Positions 35,910-46,796 of a stretch of 64,000 bases of DNA are shown here, in pieces. Source of the DNA: Hortaea werneckii (Eukaryota; Ascomycota; Dothideomycetes; Mycosphaerellales; Teratosphaeriaceae). The translations under genes and the position numbers were made by a program. The stretch lies in NCBI GenBank assembly GCA_037044905.1, contig JBAOKB010000174.1, positions 372,001 to 436,000 of the forward strand, given 5' to 3'. The first letter of the stretch is position 1; each line of letters starts with the position of its first letter. Under the pieces are notes generated by a model. It was not told where the DNA came from. It ran no database searches and saw only the letters and a list, made by a program, of their open reading frames with translations.

Positions 35910-35910
35910 C
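35695..35910 (-). repeat. 81-bp tandem repeat, 2.7 copies
   Basis: Units 35695-35775, 35776-35856 and a partial 35857-35910, about 75-80% identical. The period is exactly 27 codons, so the repeat stays in frame inside the N-terminus of the uncharacterised protein. Confidence 0.85.
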
Positions 35911-36390
35911 TTTTGGCAGGCCGATGATCCGTTTTGCCAAGTCCGCAGCCTACGAGTGTGTTTTGTAAGTTGGCGAGCGAAGATGGGCGGGGGATGTTTG
36001 AATTCTTAAGTGGTCAGACAGAGAAAATTCCGGTGAGCGAAAGCAGAAGGGGCGGTCTCCGGTCGTTCTTGCAGCAAACGTTGCCTGATTCAAGCATTCA
36101 CTGGCATGTGATCCCCTCGATAACGCAAACGCAAACGCAAACACGCCACCAGTGCTTGTCATTGGAGCTGCCTGTAATGCGTAACCGATTTCATTACTCG
36201 TAATACACAGTCGGCTGTCTGTTCCATCCAAAGTCTTTATTCCATTGAACTCCACCTTCGCCAAAAGCGCCTTCGCTCGACCAGGAACGTGAAAGACTTA
36301 CATAGAAACGACCCAATCAGTTGAGAGCAGCAAAAGTGCTTTCTCACATGCTCTTGAAACCAGCCGGCGTGTCTGCCGCGGCCACCCTGC
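35910..36390. other. Intergenic upstream of the repeat protein
   Basis: Promoter of the repeat-protein gene and 3' flank of APQ12. Contains a short run of CGCAAA units at 36125-36145. No gene seen. Confidence 0.5.
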
Positions 36391-36857
36391 CTAAATACCT
36401 CCCTGCCTAGCCAATCTCGCCACTCTTTCCTTTTCCTTCCAGTACCCGTATTCATGCGACCATTGCCCCTGCCAGTATTGGACATCTTCTAGCACACCGT
36501 CTGGCCCTCTACTCCAAAACCACAACCCCAGCGCAGCGATCCCTCCCCATAATACCAGCCTCCTGACAAACCTCATCCAGAAGAGCAGTGTCTGCCACAG
36601 CATATCCAGTATCTTCAGCGAGACGAGTACGATTATAAGGAGGAGAGCGATGGTTGCAAGGTCAGGTTTCTGGGAGACCTGGTCGATTAGGGGGAGGAGC
36701 CATGACTTGGCCGTTCCGGCGGCACTGTAGAGCCTGTAGAGATATGGCGCGTGTGAAAGGTCCACATCGTTGAGCAGGTAAGCTGCCCAATCTACCATAG
36801 AACGGTCAGCGAAGCCGCAGAAACTGGTGCGGTGTTCGTACCTTGGACAACATCCAT
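36391..36857 (-). CDS. APQ12: Nuclear pore assembly protein APQ12
   Basis: Exon 1 is only 16 nt (36842-36857, encoding MDVVQ plus one base); the intron 36792-36841 is 50 nt with a GTACGA donor and GGTAG acceptor; exon 2 is 36391-36791. The 138-residue product has the APQ12 family layout: a short N-terminus, PYLYRLYSAAG, SWLLPLIDQVSQKPDLATIA, then two membrane helices with SLKILDMLWQ between them, and a GLWFWSRGPDGVLEDV segment. The yeast protein sits in the nuclear envelope and ER and is needed for pore assembly and membrane fluidity balance. Using the longer unspliced frame would replace the conserved N-terminus with an Arg/Cys-rich sequence, so the spliced form is preferred. Confidence 0.85.
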
Positions 36858-37345
36858 TCTGGTAGCTGCAAGGCGGCAAGGTCACTCCGTGTCAGCGTGG
36901 ATGCTGCTTTGAGTATGTCACAGGTCTCCTGATCTAGAACCTGACTTTCCTGCACGAATAGCAGATCGTACGAGATATGAGTATACGAGAAAGTTGTCTG
37001 TTGATGTGCTCGCGTGCGAAGGGACAAGGGTCGCGAAGCTATCGGATGAAATGTGGAGCGCGCGTGCTGTCTCGCATGTGAACCGTGGCGTTGTGGCGGT
37101 GTGTCAAGTTTTCCATTCATAGCGGTGCCAGTTTCGAAAACAAGAGGCGAACGTCGAACAAGACTGTAGTGACTGATAAGGACTCATGTAACATCACATG
37201 TATCTTTGTCTGCGTGTCCAGCGCGCAGGTTACATAGTCATCCGAGGCCGTATGTACATCAGACGCCTATATATCGAACCATCCATCATGAACATCAAAG
37301 GGTATCCCGCTCAAAGAAACGACCAATCAATCCAATATACGCTCG
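36858..37345. other. Intergenic upstream of APQ12
   Basis: APQ12 promoter and 3' flank of the surface-protein gene. No supported gene. Confidence 0.5.
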
Positions 37346-38646
37346 TTACGCCAGCTCATGTCTGCCTACAATACTATCCCGACCACGGATTGGCCTCCAC
37401 CCATCATCATCATGCTCAAAACTGTACTGTCCTCTCATCGAGTTCCTTCCTCTGCCATCACCAGTGAAGTCGAATTCCGAAATTTCGCTCCATGATGGAT
37501 AATGTACCATTGGACTATGAATTCTCTCTGCGTTCCTTGCTGGTGGCATAATCGGAGATATCACGTCATCCGTTGCTTCGTCTTCGGCTGAGGCAAACGG
37601 ATTCTGCTGTTGGTCTCTCGTCGGTGATATCGCCATCATGGCGATCGGCGAGAATGGAGTAGGCGGCCGGTCGTACGGTCCTCTGTCTGAGCTTTCAGAT
37701 CGGCGGCCAGCTATGGTATCTCCCAGATCTCCTCCATAACGTTCGGCATAGTACGAACTCGTGCCATCCAATTCGTATTGCTCAGATTGCCCTTGTGACG
37801 CAGAGAAGGGATTCGCTTCCGATCCAATGGACTGGCTTGAGTGGTGCCGCGCATAAGCAGGATGCATGGATATTGGAGGAGGCGCTGGACGCTCCAATAT
37901 TGATGTGCGCATTTGCTTGTCCCCGCCTGCCCAGCGGCTTGAGGGTTCGGAAGAAAGCATTGAGGTCTCAGGCTGATTCGATGAGCGCCAGGCCTCAAGG
38001 TCGCTGTCGGTTATTGAGGGTGTCCTCCGTCGCAAGAAGTATCCTCCAGTGACTTTCTTCCTCCGATGCAGACAACAAAGAACAATGGCTAGAACAATGA
38101 GGGCCACTGTACCTATAGAAACACCGATAGCAATGCCAAGCTTCTTCTCATTGTCGAGCCCATGGTTCTGGCTTTCTCTCGTGGGTGCGGGAGTAGTTGC
38201 CTCGACCTGCGTTGATGTCATTGACAATGTAAAAGATGATGATGTTGCCGCCAACGAAGAGCCTCCATCTGAAATACTTCCGGTGGTTGCAGAATGCACG
38301 CTATGCGTCGAGCCATCTATGACGACTGCAGTCGGCCATGTCAAGCTGGCCACCTGAGTGACTGTTGTTGAAGGATAGTAAGATGACAGCAGTGATTCTG
38401 CTATGCCCCATAACTCTAAAGGGACATCACTCGTTGTCGTTGGACTTGTTGAGCTGACTGTCGGGCTTGCGGTTGGCGAGAGAGAGCTGAGTGGCGACGA
38501 GGCTGATGATCGTTCGAGGACGATGACTCTGAAGTAGCTGATGCACCTTCCTGAACAACCGTGGAGCCATCCGTCTGCGCAGCTGCTATTGATGTTGAAG
38601 TGACCAGAAAGGTTCCAAGCTTGATAATTCCTTGCGGCCGTACCAT
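37346..38646 (-). CDS. Single-pass Ser/Thr-rich surface protein (Mid2/SKG6-like layout)
   Basis: The product begins MVRPQG with a hydrophobic signal segment (IIKLGTFLVTSTSIAAA), then a Ser/Thr-rich ectodomain of about 120 residues including one ordered patch (ELWGIAESLLSSYYPST). A transmembrane helix (LGIAIGVSIGTVALIVLAIVL) follows, then CCLHRRKK as stop-transfer and a 200-residue disordered cytosolic tail with Pro and Ser motifs. This layout resembles fungal cell-wall stress sensors, but no WSC domain is present, so the role is inferred. One frame break near 38504-38512 (a missing base) separates the signal peptide from the ectodomain frame; corrected length is 433 residues. The alternative longer upstream frame lacks a signal peptide and is not preferred. 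Confidence 0.72.
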
Positions 38647-39189
38647 GTTCTTGTAATGATGAAAGCCGACCAGATGGAGCCGCTTGATCAACTGAGGTGT
38701 CTATTACGCAGGTCAAAGGACCTTCTCTCAATTGAAGGCTTCTTCGGTATGAGCAACGGACGATCCAAAGCAAAGATGGACGAGTGGCAACAGGATGTAA
38801 AAGAGAATGGAGTGTTACCGACTTTGCCCTCCAGACATGATCGAGAGGTCGAGATCCGAGGCGGTGCTCTTACCTCTGTGACGAAGGCCTACAGAAGCGA
38901 AACCTTACCGTTGTGTCCCGATATGATCGTCTTCAGACATACCGTCTTTGTCAAAAAGCAGTCACTGTTGGAGAAGTTGGTTCGCCGGGGACGTCCGGGG
39001 AGCTTTCCTGTGACATGTCACCTTGACATGAAAGCGATATGGACTTGAAACCGCAGACGCAGGGCAACAGACGGCCTGACGAGCCAAGAAGCGAAGCGAA
39101 GAGAACGTGGCAGCTTTTAGGGACCGCTGTGGCTGCGCAGTCAATGCCGAACCGCGATAGGAAGTTAGCCACACTGGTGGCCACCGAAT
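38647..39189. other. Intergenic upstream of the surface-protein gene
   Basis: A 138-codon plus-strand frame at 38632-39048 overlaps the promoter and shows no conserved feature. No supported gene. Confidence 0.45.
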
Positions 39190-40344
39190 GATGTGGCGTA
39201 GAGTTATCAAGACCCATTGGAAGCAAGGTTCTAGAAGGCATAGCCACAACTGATCTTCATCTCTGTTGCCGCAAGTGGCGCATTGGTGGAAGAGGGAGGA
39301 GTTGTGCGGTGTGGACGTCACGGCTGTCCTTGCCGAGGATTCCAGCATGGAGATATCCCCGAAACCTGTTTTTCACCGTTCGGGTGGTTCGCGTAGACAT
39401 CCCATGACAGCGTCCACATGATGGCACGGCTTGCTCATCCGGCGCGGCCAGCTTGTCGATGTCCAAGCGAAGCATGTCGCTTTCGTCGTCGGCTCTATTC
39501 TGCGCCCTCCAAGGGCCCGCGCTCACGCTTGGAGTAATGTACTTCATTCATGGCGGCAATGTCAATGGCAAATGAGGCTAGTCTTTGGATCAGGTGCCAG
39601 GGACCGCTGTGATCATTGCGATCAAAAGACAATGGAGCCAGTCCATGGATCTGATGCTCGAGGTTTAGGTGATTGCTCTTAGAGTAAGGCAGGTTTGCGC
39701 GCGTGAAGTCATCCTCAACCCCATTTTACCGGAAGATGCTCACAAACATATCATTCATAATTATTACTCTGTTGATCGGGCTTCGAGCAACAGACCGCAT
39801 TTATAGCTCTCTAGGGTTGCGGCAATGTAAGAATCAAATGCTCTTCATAATCTAGACAGAAAGATATTGCTTGTACTTGAGGTCAAGTGTAGGGGAAGGT
39901 TGAGAAAAAGTCCTAGGAGAAGATACATGTCCAACGTTGGGTAGGCAAGCAGGATAGAAGTAGAGGGAGACGTAGAGGCATTGAAGGAAGAACGCAAGAC
40001 ATTGAAAGAAGGCGAATTGACCGTTTGAGATCTCCTATCAATCGTGATGAAAGTGGCCTCGCTCATTGGTGAACTCTTGCCAGCCATCGTTACGCGGCCA
40101 TCGCAATATTTACTGAACACGCCTAACAACAGCAGTCCAGGAGCCGCGAGCTCGCCGTTCCTCCACCACTCTCGCTAGAAGCCCAAATACTCCCTGAGCG
40201 ACGAAGGCTTCCGCCGCCCTAGTTGCCAGTGCACCAGCATACACAATCCACTTTTCCAGAAACCCATTTCATCCCACCCGTCTCTTCTCTGGGCCTCTCT
40301 ACCCTGCACATAGAGCTCAGAAAGCATACACCAAGTCCAAGCAT
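39190..40344. repeat. Tandem duplication, copy 1
   Basis: Direct repeat of 40345-41534, offset 1,140-1,187 bp because of scattered indels. It contains a truncated 3' fragment of the neighbouring small membrane-protein gene (about 40130-40344, minus strand), with stops or shifts, and an ORF block conserved in both copies (39257-39547 here). Most mismatches I read are transitions. Confidence 0.85.
40219..40344 (-). pseudogene. Truncated copy of the small membrane-protein gene
   Basis: Aligns with codons from MLGTWC onward of the intact gene at 41296-41820. It lacks the N-terminal half, has lost one base near its start, and ends early; the aligned stretch keeps a DGW-EMG core. It is interrupted at the duplication junction. 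Confidence 0.6.
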
Positions 40345-41534
40345 GATGTGGCGTAGAGTTATCAAGACAGAAGTCATAGCCACAACTGATCTTCGTCTCT
40401 GTTGCCGTAAGTGGCGCATTGGTGGGAGAGGGAGGAGTTGTGCGGTGTGGACGTCACGGCTGTCCTCGCCGAAAATTCCAGCATGGAGAAATCCCAGAAA
40501 CCTGTTTTTCACCGTTCGGGTGGTTCGCGTAAACATCCCATGACAGCGTCCACATGATGGCACGGCTTGCTCATCCGGCGTGGCCAGTTTGTCGATGCCC
40601 AAGCGAAGCATGTCGCTCTCGTCGTCGATTCCATTCTGCGCTCTCCAAGGGCCCGCTCTCACGCTCGGAGTACTCCATTCATGGCGGCAATGTCTAAGGC
40701 AAATGAGACTAGTGCTTGAATCAGATGCTGGAGATTGCCGTAATCGCCTCAATCGAAAGAGATTGCAGCCAGTCCACGCGGTGCATGGATCAGATGCTCG
40801 AGGTTTAGGTGATGACTTTGAAAGCAAGAGGGGTCTGCTTGCCTTTCATGATAGAAGTCTGTGCCCGTGAAGTCATGCCCAACCCAACGTTACCGGAAGA
40901 TACTCACAAAGACATCACCCATAATAATTACCCTGTTGATCGGGTTTCCGTCAACATATCACATTTATAGCTCTCTGAGGTTGCGGCAATGTCCAAGAAC
41001 CAACTGCTCTCCATAATCGAGACAGAAAGACATTGCTTGTACATACGGTCAATTGGAAGAAGAGTATTGAGAAAGAGTCCTTGGAGAACTTCAATGTACG
41101 TGTCCAATTTATGATAAGCCAGCAGGACGAAGTAGAGCGAGAGATAGAGGGATTTGGGGAAAAAAACCCCCAAGTCGTTGAATGAAGTCGAATCGACTGC
41201 TTGAGATTCCCCATCAATCGCGATGAAAGTGGCGTCGCTCATTGCCAAGTGGTGAACTCTTGCCAGCTATCGTTACGTGGCCACCGCGAGATGTACTAAA
41301 CACGCCTAACAATAGCAGTCCAGGAGCCGCGAGCTCGCCGTCCTTCCACCAATTTCGCCATAAGCGAAAATACTCCCTGCGCGATGAACCCCTCCGCCAT
41401 CCCATGCGCCATTGCACCAGTGTATGCAATACCTTTTTCGCTCCAGAGTCCCATCTCAGCCCATCCGTCTCTTTCCCGGACCTCGTTCCCCAGCACAAAG
41501 ACTTCATAAAGCGTACACCAAGTCCCAAGCATGG
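40345..41534. repeat. Tandem duplication, copy 2
   Basis: Second copy, continuous at its right end with the intact gene. Left edge, junction and right edge share the trinucleotide ATG at the breakpoints (39188-39190, 40342-40344, 41532-41535 region), suggesting microhomology. Confidence 0.85.
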
Positions 41535-41820
41535 CCAGCACGAAGAAGCCAACCATTTTCTCGTTGAACGATCGCTCCCGTTTTAGAGATTCGAGCTTCT
41601 GTTCGCTCTTCGCAGGAGACATGGCTTCACGGGCCCTTCTTTCCGATTCTGTCTCCAGGTGTGGGAAGAGGAGTGAGAACCAGAGACGGCCAATGGGACG
41701 ACCGAGGATCGCACTCAGCCGCCAACAGGCATAAACAAAGGCGATGGCTCCGAGTAGGATGGCGATGACAGCACATGAGGCTCCGAGACCTATCTTGACG
41801 ACGTGCAAAATGGAGTCCAT
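41296..41820 (-). CDS. Small membrane protein of unknown function
   Basis: A 174-residue frame starting MDSILHVV. Two clear membrane segments: GLGASCAVIAILLGAIAFVYA near residues 12-33 and VGFFVLAMLGTWCTLYEVFVL near residues 90-110; a third weaker one is GMAEGFIAQGVFSLMAKLV. A charged stretch with ESERRAREAM separates the first two. I do not recognise the family. Downstream, alternative frames stay similar in both duplicated copies (a GELAAPGLLLLGVFS block), so the true C-terminus may be longer if there is another frame break near 41330. Confidence 0.55.
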   Translation of the reverse strand: MDSILHVVKIGLGASCAVIAILLGAIAFVYACWRLSAILGRPIGRLWFSLLFPHLETESERRAREAMSPAKSEQKLESLKRERSFNEKMVGFFVLAMLGTWCTLYEVFVLGNEVRERDGWAEMGLWSEKGIAYTGAMAHGMAEGFIAQGVFSLMAKLVEGRRARGSWTAIVRRV

Positions 41821-42353
41821 ATCCACAAGGTTTTGGGCAGCGCCTTGACTTTCAAGTCTTTCGCCACTTCTTCGTGGTCTTGCGCAATGCGTGACTCTGA
41901 TCGAGCTGCGAATGTTCAAAGGAGGTCGGGCTTCGCAATCGTGCGAAGGTTCCGGGTCTTGACAGTTCCCTTGTCCAGTTTCAAATAGGACAAAAAAAAA
42001 AGTCTCTGTTGTGATCAAGTTGTCCTTGAAGCGCCTAATCAATTTTGACTCGCTGTCTTGAGTAATGCGCGAATGGTTTTCAATTCACTGTCGGCATCTG
42101 TTGCGACGGCTAAAGATCCTGCTAGCTTGTACCTAGTGATGCCCCCTGTGGTGCACAGATGAGGGGAGATACGATGGGGAATTGAGCTCGTCTGTATATG
42201 TGCTATTAAGTTCTACATAGAGAATCATGGACATACAAATGAAGGTATACCACTCGTAGATCCGCTGTAGAACGATGCTATTTAAGGCGTTGAAACCCAT
42301 CTTGATATGGTTTGCGCTAGAGCTTCCTTCCTCGGAGCAGTCATGTGATACGC
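41821..42353. other. Intergenic between membrane protein and CorA-like gene
   Basis: Promoter of the small membrane protein and 3' flank of the CorA-like gene. A donor-like GTGAGC directly overlaps the CorA-like stop, so a further 3' exon is conceivable, but I could not support one. Confidence 0.4.
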
Positions 42354-44098
42354 TCACCTTGCACACGAAAGCCATTTTCCAAACCTCTTTGCCCCTCGCC
42401 ACAGATTGCGAAGTACAACGACAGTCTGTACACTGCCACTGAGCACTCCGAAAAGGAACAAAGCCACCCAGCTGCAGAACAAGATGATGCCAAAGCTGAC
42501 CCAATACTCTGTCACTGTGTACCTCTCCCCCGTCAAATCTATACTGAAATACGCCGACATCAAGCTCACAGGCAGGAAAAGAATTGTGGCCTTGGTGAGC
42601 AATAGCGTAACCCTGGTAAGCCGCTCCATATCCACCGATTCCTTCATAGCAATGAGATTGAAGTTCATTGAGATTAGCGACTCTTTCTGCTTCATGTAAT
42701 CATCCACTTCGCTGAGCGCGTAGAGGTCGATTTGGTCCTTGAAGCGTTTGAAGCGCACCCGAGCCGCCGAGCTGAGGGAGACACCCACATGCTTTCCCGT
42801 TCTGTGATCAGAGGGCGAACTGTATCGAGGGATGCTTGGCTGGTCTCGCTGCTCGCGATCCTTGAGTTCTCTAAAGATGCCGCGGTAGCCGGGCGAGGCT
42901 CAAGTAGGCGGTCGACGATGCGCGTGTAGCTTTGGTAGTGCCGCTTTAAGACGCCTAGTTCTCGTCCAATGCCGTCAAGACGGTCGATGTGGCTGAGTTG
43001 AGGCGAAAGCATCATCTGCTTGCGGAGATCTGTGAGCTCGATGCCGTAGCGACTCTCCTTGCGGGTAATGAGGGTGTAGCTGTTGTGCCAGTTCTCGAAG
43101 AGGTAGTAGAACAACAACCCAGGAGCGTCCGTGTCGCGGTGGGCTGTCTCTTCTGGTGTGTCACCCAAGCGGGTGCGTATCGGAAGCAATGTCATAGGAT
43201 TTTGCGTCAGGAGCTGATCTTCTTCAATGTTTGAGAGAGCGCGAAAAACGTTCGCGAGATTACGGCGCGTCTCTTTCAAGATTCGTCTTTGGATGGCGTC
43301 GAGCCTGTCCTGGGCGGATGGAAATGGGTCCTCGTTGATGGTAATGACTGTGTTGTCTCGACACAGTAACAGCCATGTCCAGACTCTGGTGCAATGCGGT
43401 AGTGGTCCATCTCCTACCTGATCACCGGAGTATTTCGTCCCATACAGAGAGTTGTAGCCGATACACGTGTAGTTGCGCCCGAAATCCACAGATGTATAAT
43501 GCCAGACGTCATCTACGATGCGATACAGGTTGCCTTTGGCAGCTGAATCATAACTCGAGATTGAAGAGTGTTCTGAGAGTTCGTCTACACGCCTTTCTCA
43601 ACATCTGAATCCAGAGATGTAGACTTGAGACGTCGGCGCCAGAAGTACTTGGACTGAGCTGACTCTGCCCGCGAACTATGTGGCGATCGGCGAGGCGGAA
43701 GCGGGTCGGAACACATCAACCCCAGTTGTCGAGGAGAAAAGTCATAGCGCTTGGCTAATAATTCCAGCAGCGGACGGTGCTGATAAGGGTAGAAGATGTT
43801 TATCCAGCGGCCCATTGCTGTCCGGCTGTTCAGCGTTTAATAGATTGGCAACGGATGAAGTTGACAGATCGAAAGCCACACAAGCTGTCGCGTCGCTGAA
43901 ATCGAGGACGAAATTACTAGTGGAACTTCTTTGGACGGCCTCCATGAGATCTCCAAGCTGAGCAGGATCGTCCAGATTTCGGAAGCCACCGTTGAGTGCT
44001 GGGTCGTCGAACGCATCGTAAAACTTGTGAAATCCATCATTGCCAAGGCACCGCTTTGATGCAAAGCAAGATGGGTGTGGTAGTAAGTACCAAACCAT
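42354..44098 (-). CDS. Fungal CorA-like Mg2+ transporter family protein
   Basis: The family is recognised by its fungal-specific cytosolic part: WINIFYPYQHRPLLELLAKRYDFSP with LGLMCSDP, then IVDDVWHYTSVD, CIGYNSLYGT and TWLLLCRDNTVITINEDPFP. A long helical stalk follows, then two C-terminal membrane helices (LLLTKATILFLPVSLMSAYFS and GIILFCSWVALFLFGVL). The GMN signature of true CorA is absent; the YFSIDLTG position replaces it, as is usual in this fungal branch, so ion specificity is unproven. Frame breaks: an extra A at 43815-43816, a missing base near 43594-43598, and a missing A in the run 42793-42795. Corrected length is 581 residues if the ATG at 44098 is the start, but an extra 5' exon is possible. 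Confidence 0.75.
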
Positions 44099-45346
44099 CC
44101 TGCAAAGACCAGCGGGCGGCCTCTGGTTCTAAAGAAGAGTCGCCAACTCATCCCGTGATGGCCGGCTGTCATGCCAGTAACAGTCGCAGTCTTTGCGACA
44201 GTCATCTCGAAACGGTCAGAACGTCTTGTATGCACGCGATGTCTGGTGCCTGTGGCGAATCCAAGACAAAGAGGCGCATGAAAGTCTCATAAGATCACGT
44301 GCGCCACCCCGCCTGAAGTTTCCGAACGCGTGATCCGGACACCAGGGCATGTTCGACAGTGTATTGCGGACTCATGAACCCTTGTGTCAGCGTGGTGTAA
44401 GATTTTTTCTAGGGCTTAAATTGGAGAGCTGTAATAACCAAATGAGGTTGGAGAGGAAGAAAGGAAATGCAAAGAGCTTATCTTCTTTTTTCGCCGGCTC
44501 CTATGCCTACCTCGCAACACCAGCATCCTGGAAGTGCTGGCATCATTACCAAACAATACTGAACAGTGCCAATTGAATTATGGTGAGGCGCAAAATGGGA
44601 CATCCGGCCATTTTCGAGGTCAAAACCTTACACGCTGGCAGAGACCTTGGAGGCGCTGGAGGGCCAGACCCTCCTTAACTGGTGAACTTGTTCGCGGTGG
44701 GGATGTCAAAAGCCCTCGTGAGAAAGAGAATTTTGCTCTGCTAGCGGACTCATGCTCGTCGTGGTTAGAGTTGATATAGCAATCTTGTTGGAAGCTGACG
44801 GCTAGATGCCTTACGCTGTCGTTGGTATCACCAGACATGCGATGGCCATTGGCGAGCTAGGGCAAGCGGAATAGCATGTGACCAGCACTTCTCGAAAGAC
44901 CGAACGTGGCTCTTCGATATCAGGTGCGAAACGTCTTCGGAACAAATCTGATGAGCAATGTAATCATCAGGCAAGTGATTGTGTACGATGTCGCGCGGGC
45001 GGTCGGTTTCGGCCTTGGCATCGTGCTGATTTTGGTTGTGTTGGCTGCTGCCTCAATTTAACTCATCCGAAGGTTCATCGCCCACGACTGTTACAAAAGT
45101 CCTCCATCACCTCAGTGGAAGGTGTGCATGCGCCATTGCATACGGAACTCACTACTGTAGTACTGTTGTCGGATGAGAGCTATAAGGACAACGGGACACC
45201 CAGCGCGCTAACCACGCTTACTCATCGCACTCTTGGCATGCCGCATCGTCAAATTCCTCCGCCACTTCTACAATCTTTTGTGTTCAACCCACCGAATAAC
45301 GCCAAGCCGTACCACTATCCTCATCAAGTAGTGGAAGACCGTCAAA
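44099..45346. promoter_or_regulatory. Divergent region, CorA-like gene / RPL10A
   Basis: Between the start of the CorA-like gene (-) and RPL10A (+). The 201-codon frame 44878-45483 overlaps the ribosomal gene in another frame and is a shadow. A CT-rich leader precedes the RPL10A start, as is common for fungal ribosomal genes. Confidence 0.5.
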
Positions 45347-46060
45347 ATGTCGAAGATCACGGTCGCTGGTGTGCGTCAGAACGTGCAGCAACTGCTGCAG
45401 TACTCCAACGAGGAGAAGAAGCGCAACTTCCTCGAGACTGTCGAGTTGCAGATCGGCCTCAAGAACTACGACCCGCAGCGTGACAAGCGTTTCTCCGGCA
45501 CCGTCAAGCTCCCGCGTGTCCCGCGCCCGAACATGAGCATCTGCATCCTCGGTGACCAGCACGATATCGACCGAGCGAAGCATGGAGGTGTCGACGCCAT
45601 GAGCGCCGAGGACCTGAAGAAGCTGAACAAGAACAAGAAGTTGATCAAGAAGCTGGCGAAGAAGTACGACGCTTTCGTCGCCTCCGACACCTTGATCAAG
45701 CAGATTCCCCGTCTCTTAGGTCCGGGTCTCTCCAAGGGTAAGTCTGGACATCGCGCTCTTTGAATGTCCTGAGCAGGCATGCTAATATCCATTACAGCCG
45801 GCAAGTTCCCTACGCCTGTCTCCCACTCTGAGGACCTGTCTGGCAAGATCACTGAGGTCAAGTCCACCATCAAGTTCCAGCTGAAGAAGGTTCTGTGCAT
45901 GGGTGTCGCCGTCGGCAACGTGGACATGAGCGAGGAGGAGCTGGTCGGCAACGTCATGTTGGCCATCAACTACCTCGTCTCCCTGCTCAAGAAGGGCTGG
46001 CAGAACGTTGGCAGCCTGTGCATCAAGGCTTCCATGAGCCCGCCTAAGCGTCTCTACTAG
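45347..46060 (+). CDS. RPL1: 60S ribosomal protein L10a (uL1)
   Basis: Two exons, 45347-45737 and 45798-46060; the intron 45738-45797 has GTAAGT, a TGCTAATA branch and TTACAG. The 217-residue product is the full length expected for uL1. Recognised segments: [71 protein letters not shown] and the C-terminal [11 protein letters not shown]. uL1 forms the L1 stalk that moves E-site tRNA off the ribosome. Codon choice is strongly C/G-ending, consistent with high expression. No frame breaks. Confidence 0.97.
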
Positions 46061-46796
46061 AGTGGAGTCGTGGTGGCCTTTACTGGAGTAGGCCAATATC
46101 TGCTTGTCGGAGGATATTATCTTACGGGTGGATACGCGCCAAACCTAGTGCAGGTGACGCTTTGAGGAAGATGCAGCATCAACAGGTTTATTCGATTGCG
46201 TAGCTTTCTACATGGATAGCTTTTCCCCTGCTCGCCTTTGCTGGCTGAGTCGACACAATCGAGCTTTGAACCACCATACCTTTTTCGAATCCTCACTTGT
46301 GCACTTTCCTGACCATTATGTTTCCTTGACTGCGCAGTATGCATGTGTCGCACATTCCAAAGTGACATACTTCCTGCTGTTTTCTTTCCATGCCTCTCAA
46401 CACTGAATCATGAGCAAAACCCTCGTGAACTGGTATGCTCACCGCCCTTGAAACCCGTGATTCGCGATCAAATCCAGAGCCCCACACTGATCGTGAGAAG
46501 CTTGGACCGGCGGACCGAGTGAAGCTTAACCCGCGGTTTCGGCGGCAGCAGTACTCGAGACAGCTGCCCTGCGTCTGTACTCTCTCGTGCTCCTGCGACA
46601 AACACTCACGCCAGCGCCGATACACGTTCGACTCAGTGCTAGAGACATCGAAGAACGCAGCTCTTGAGATATCATTCACTCCATCCGACTTGGAAACGAC
46701 TCATCGACTCGAGCGACCCGGTGTCTGAGCAGCCTACCTGGTCATCCCACGGCGGCTGCATCCCTCTGACTACAGTGTTCGCGCCGTAGTGGAACA
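46061..46796. other. Intergenic between RPL10A and CAF40
   Basis: 3' flank of RPL10A and promoter of CAF40 (both plus). No supported gene. Confidence 0.5.

Noticed and set aside
36125..36145. CGCAAA tandem units as a regulatory array
   Set aside because: Only about three units; too short to separate from chance.
44878..45483. 201-codon plus-strand frame
   Set aside because: Overlaps RPL10A in another frame; the overlapping part is a shadow and the rest has no recognisable content.
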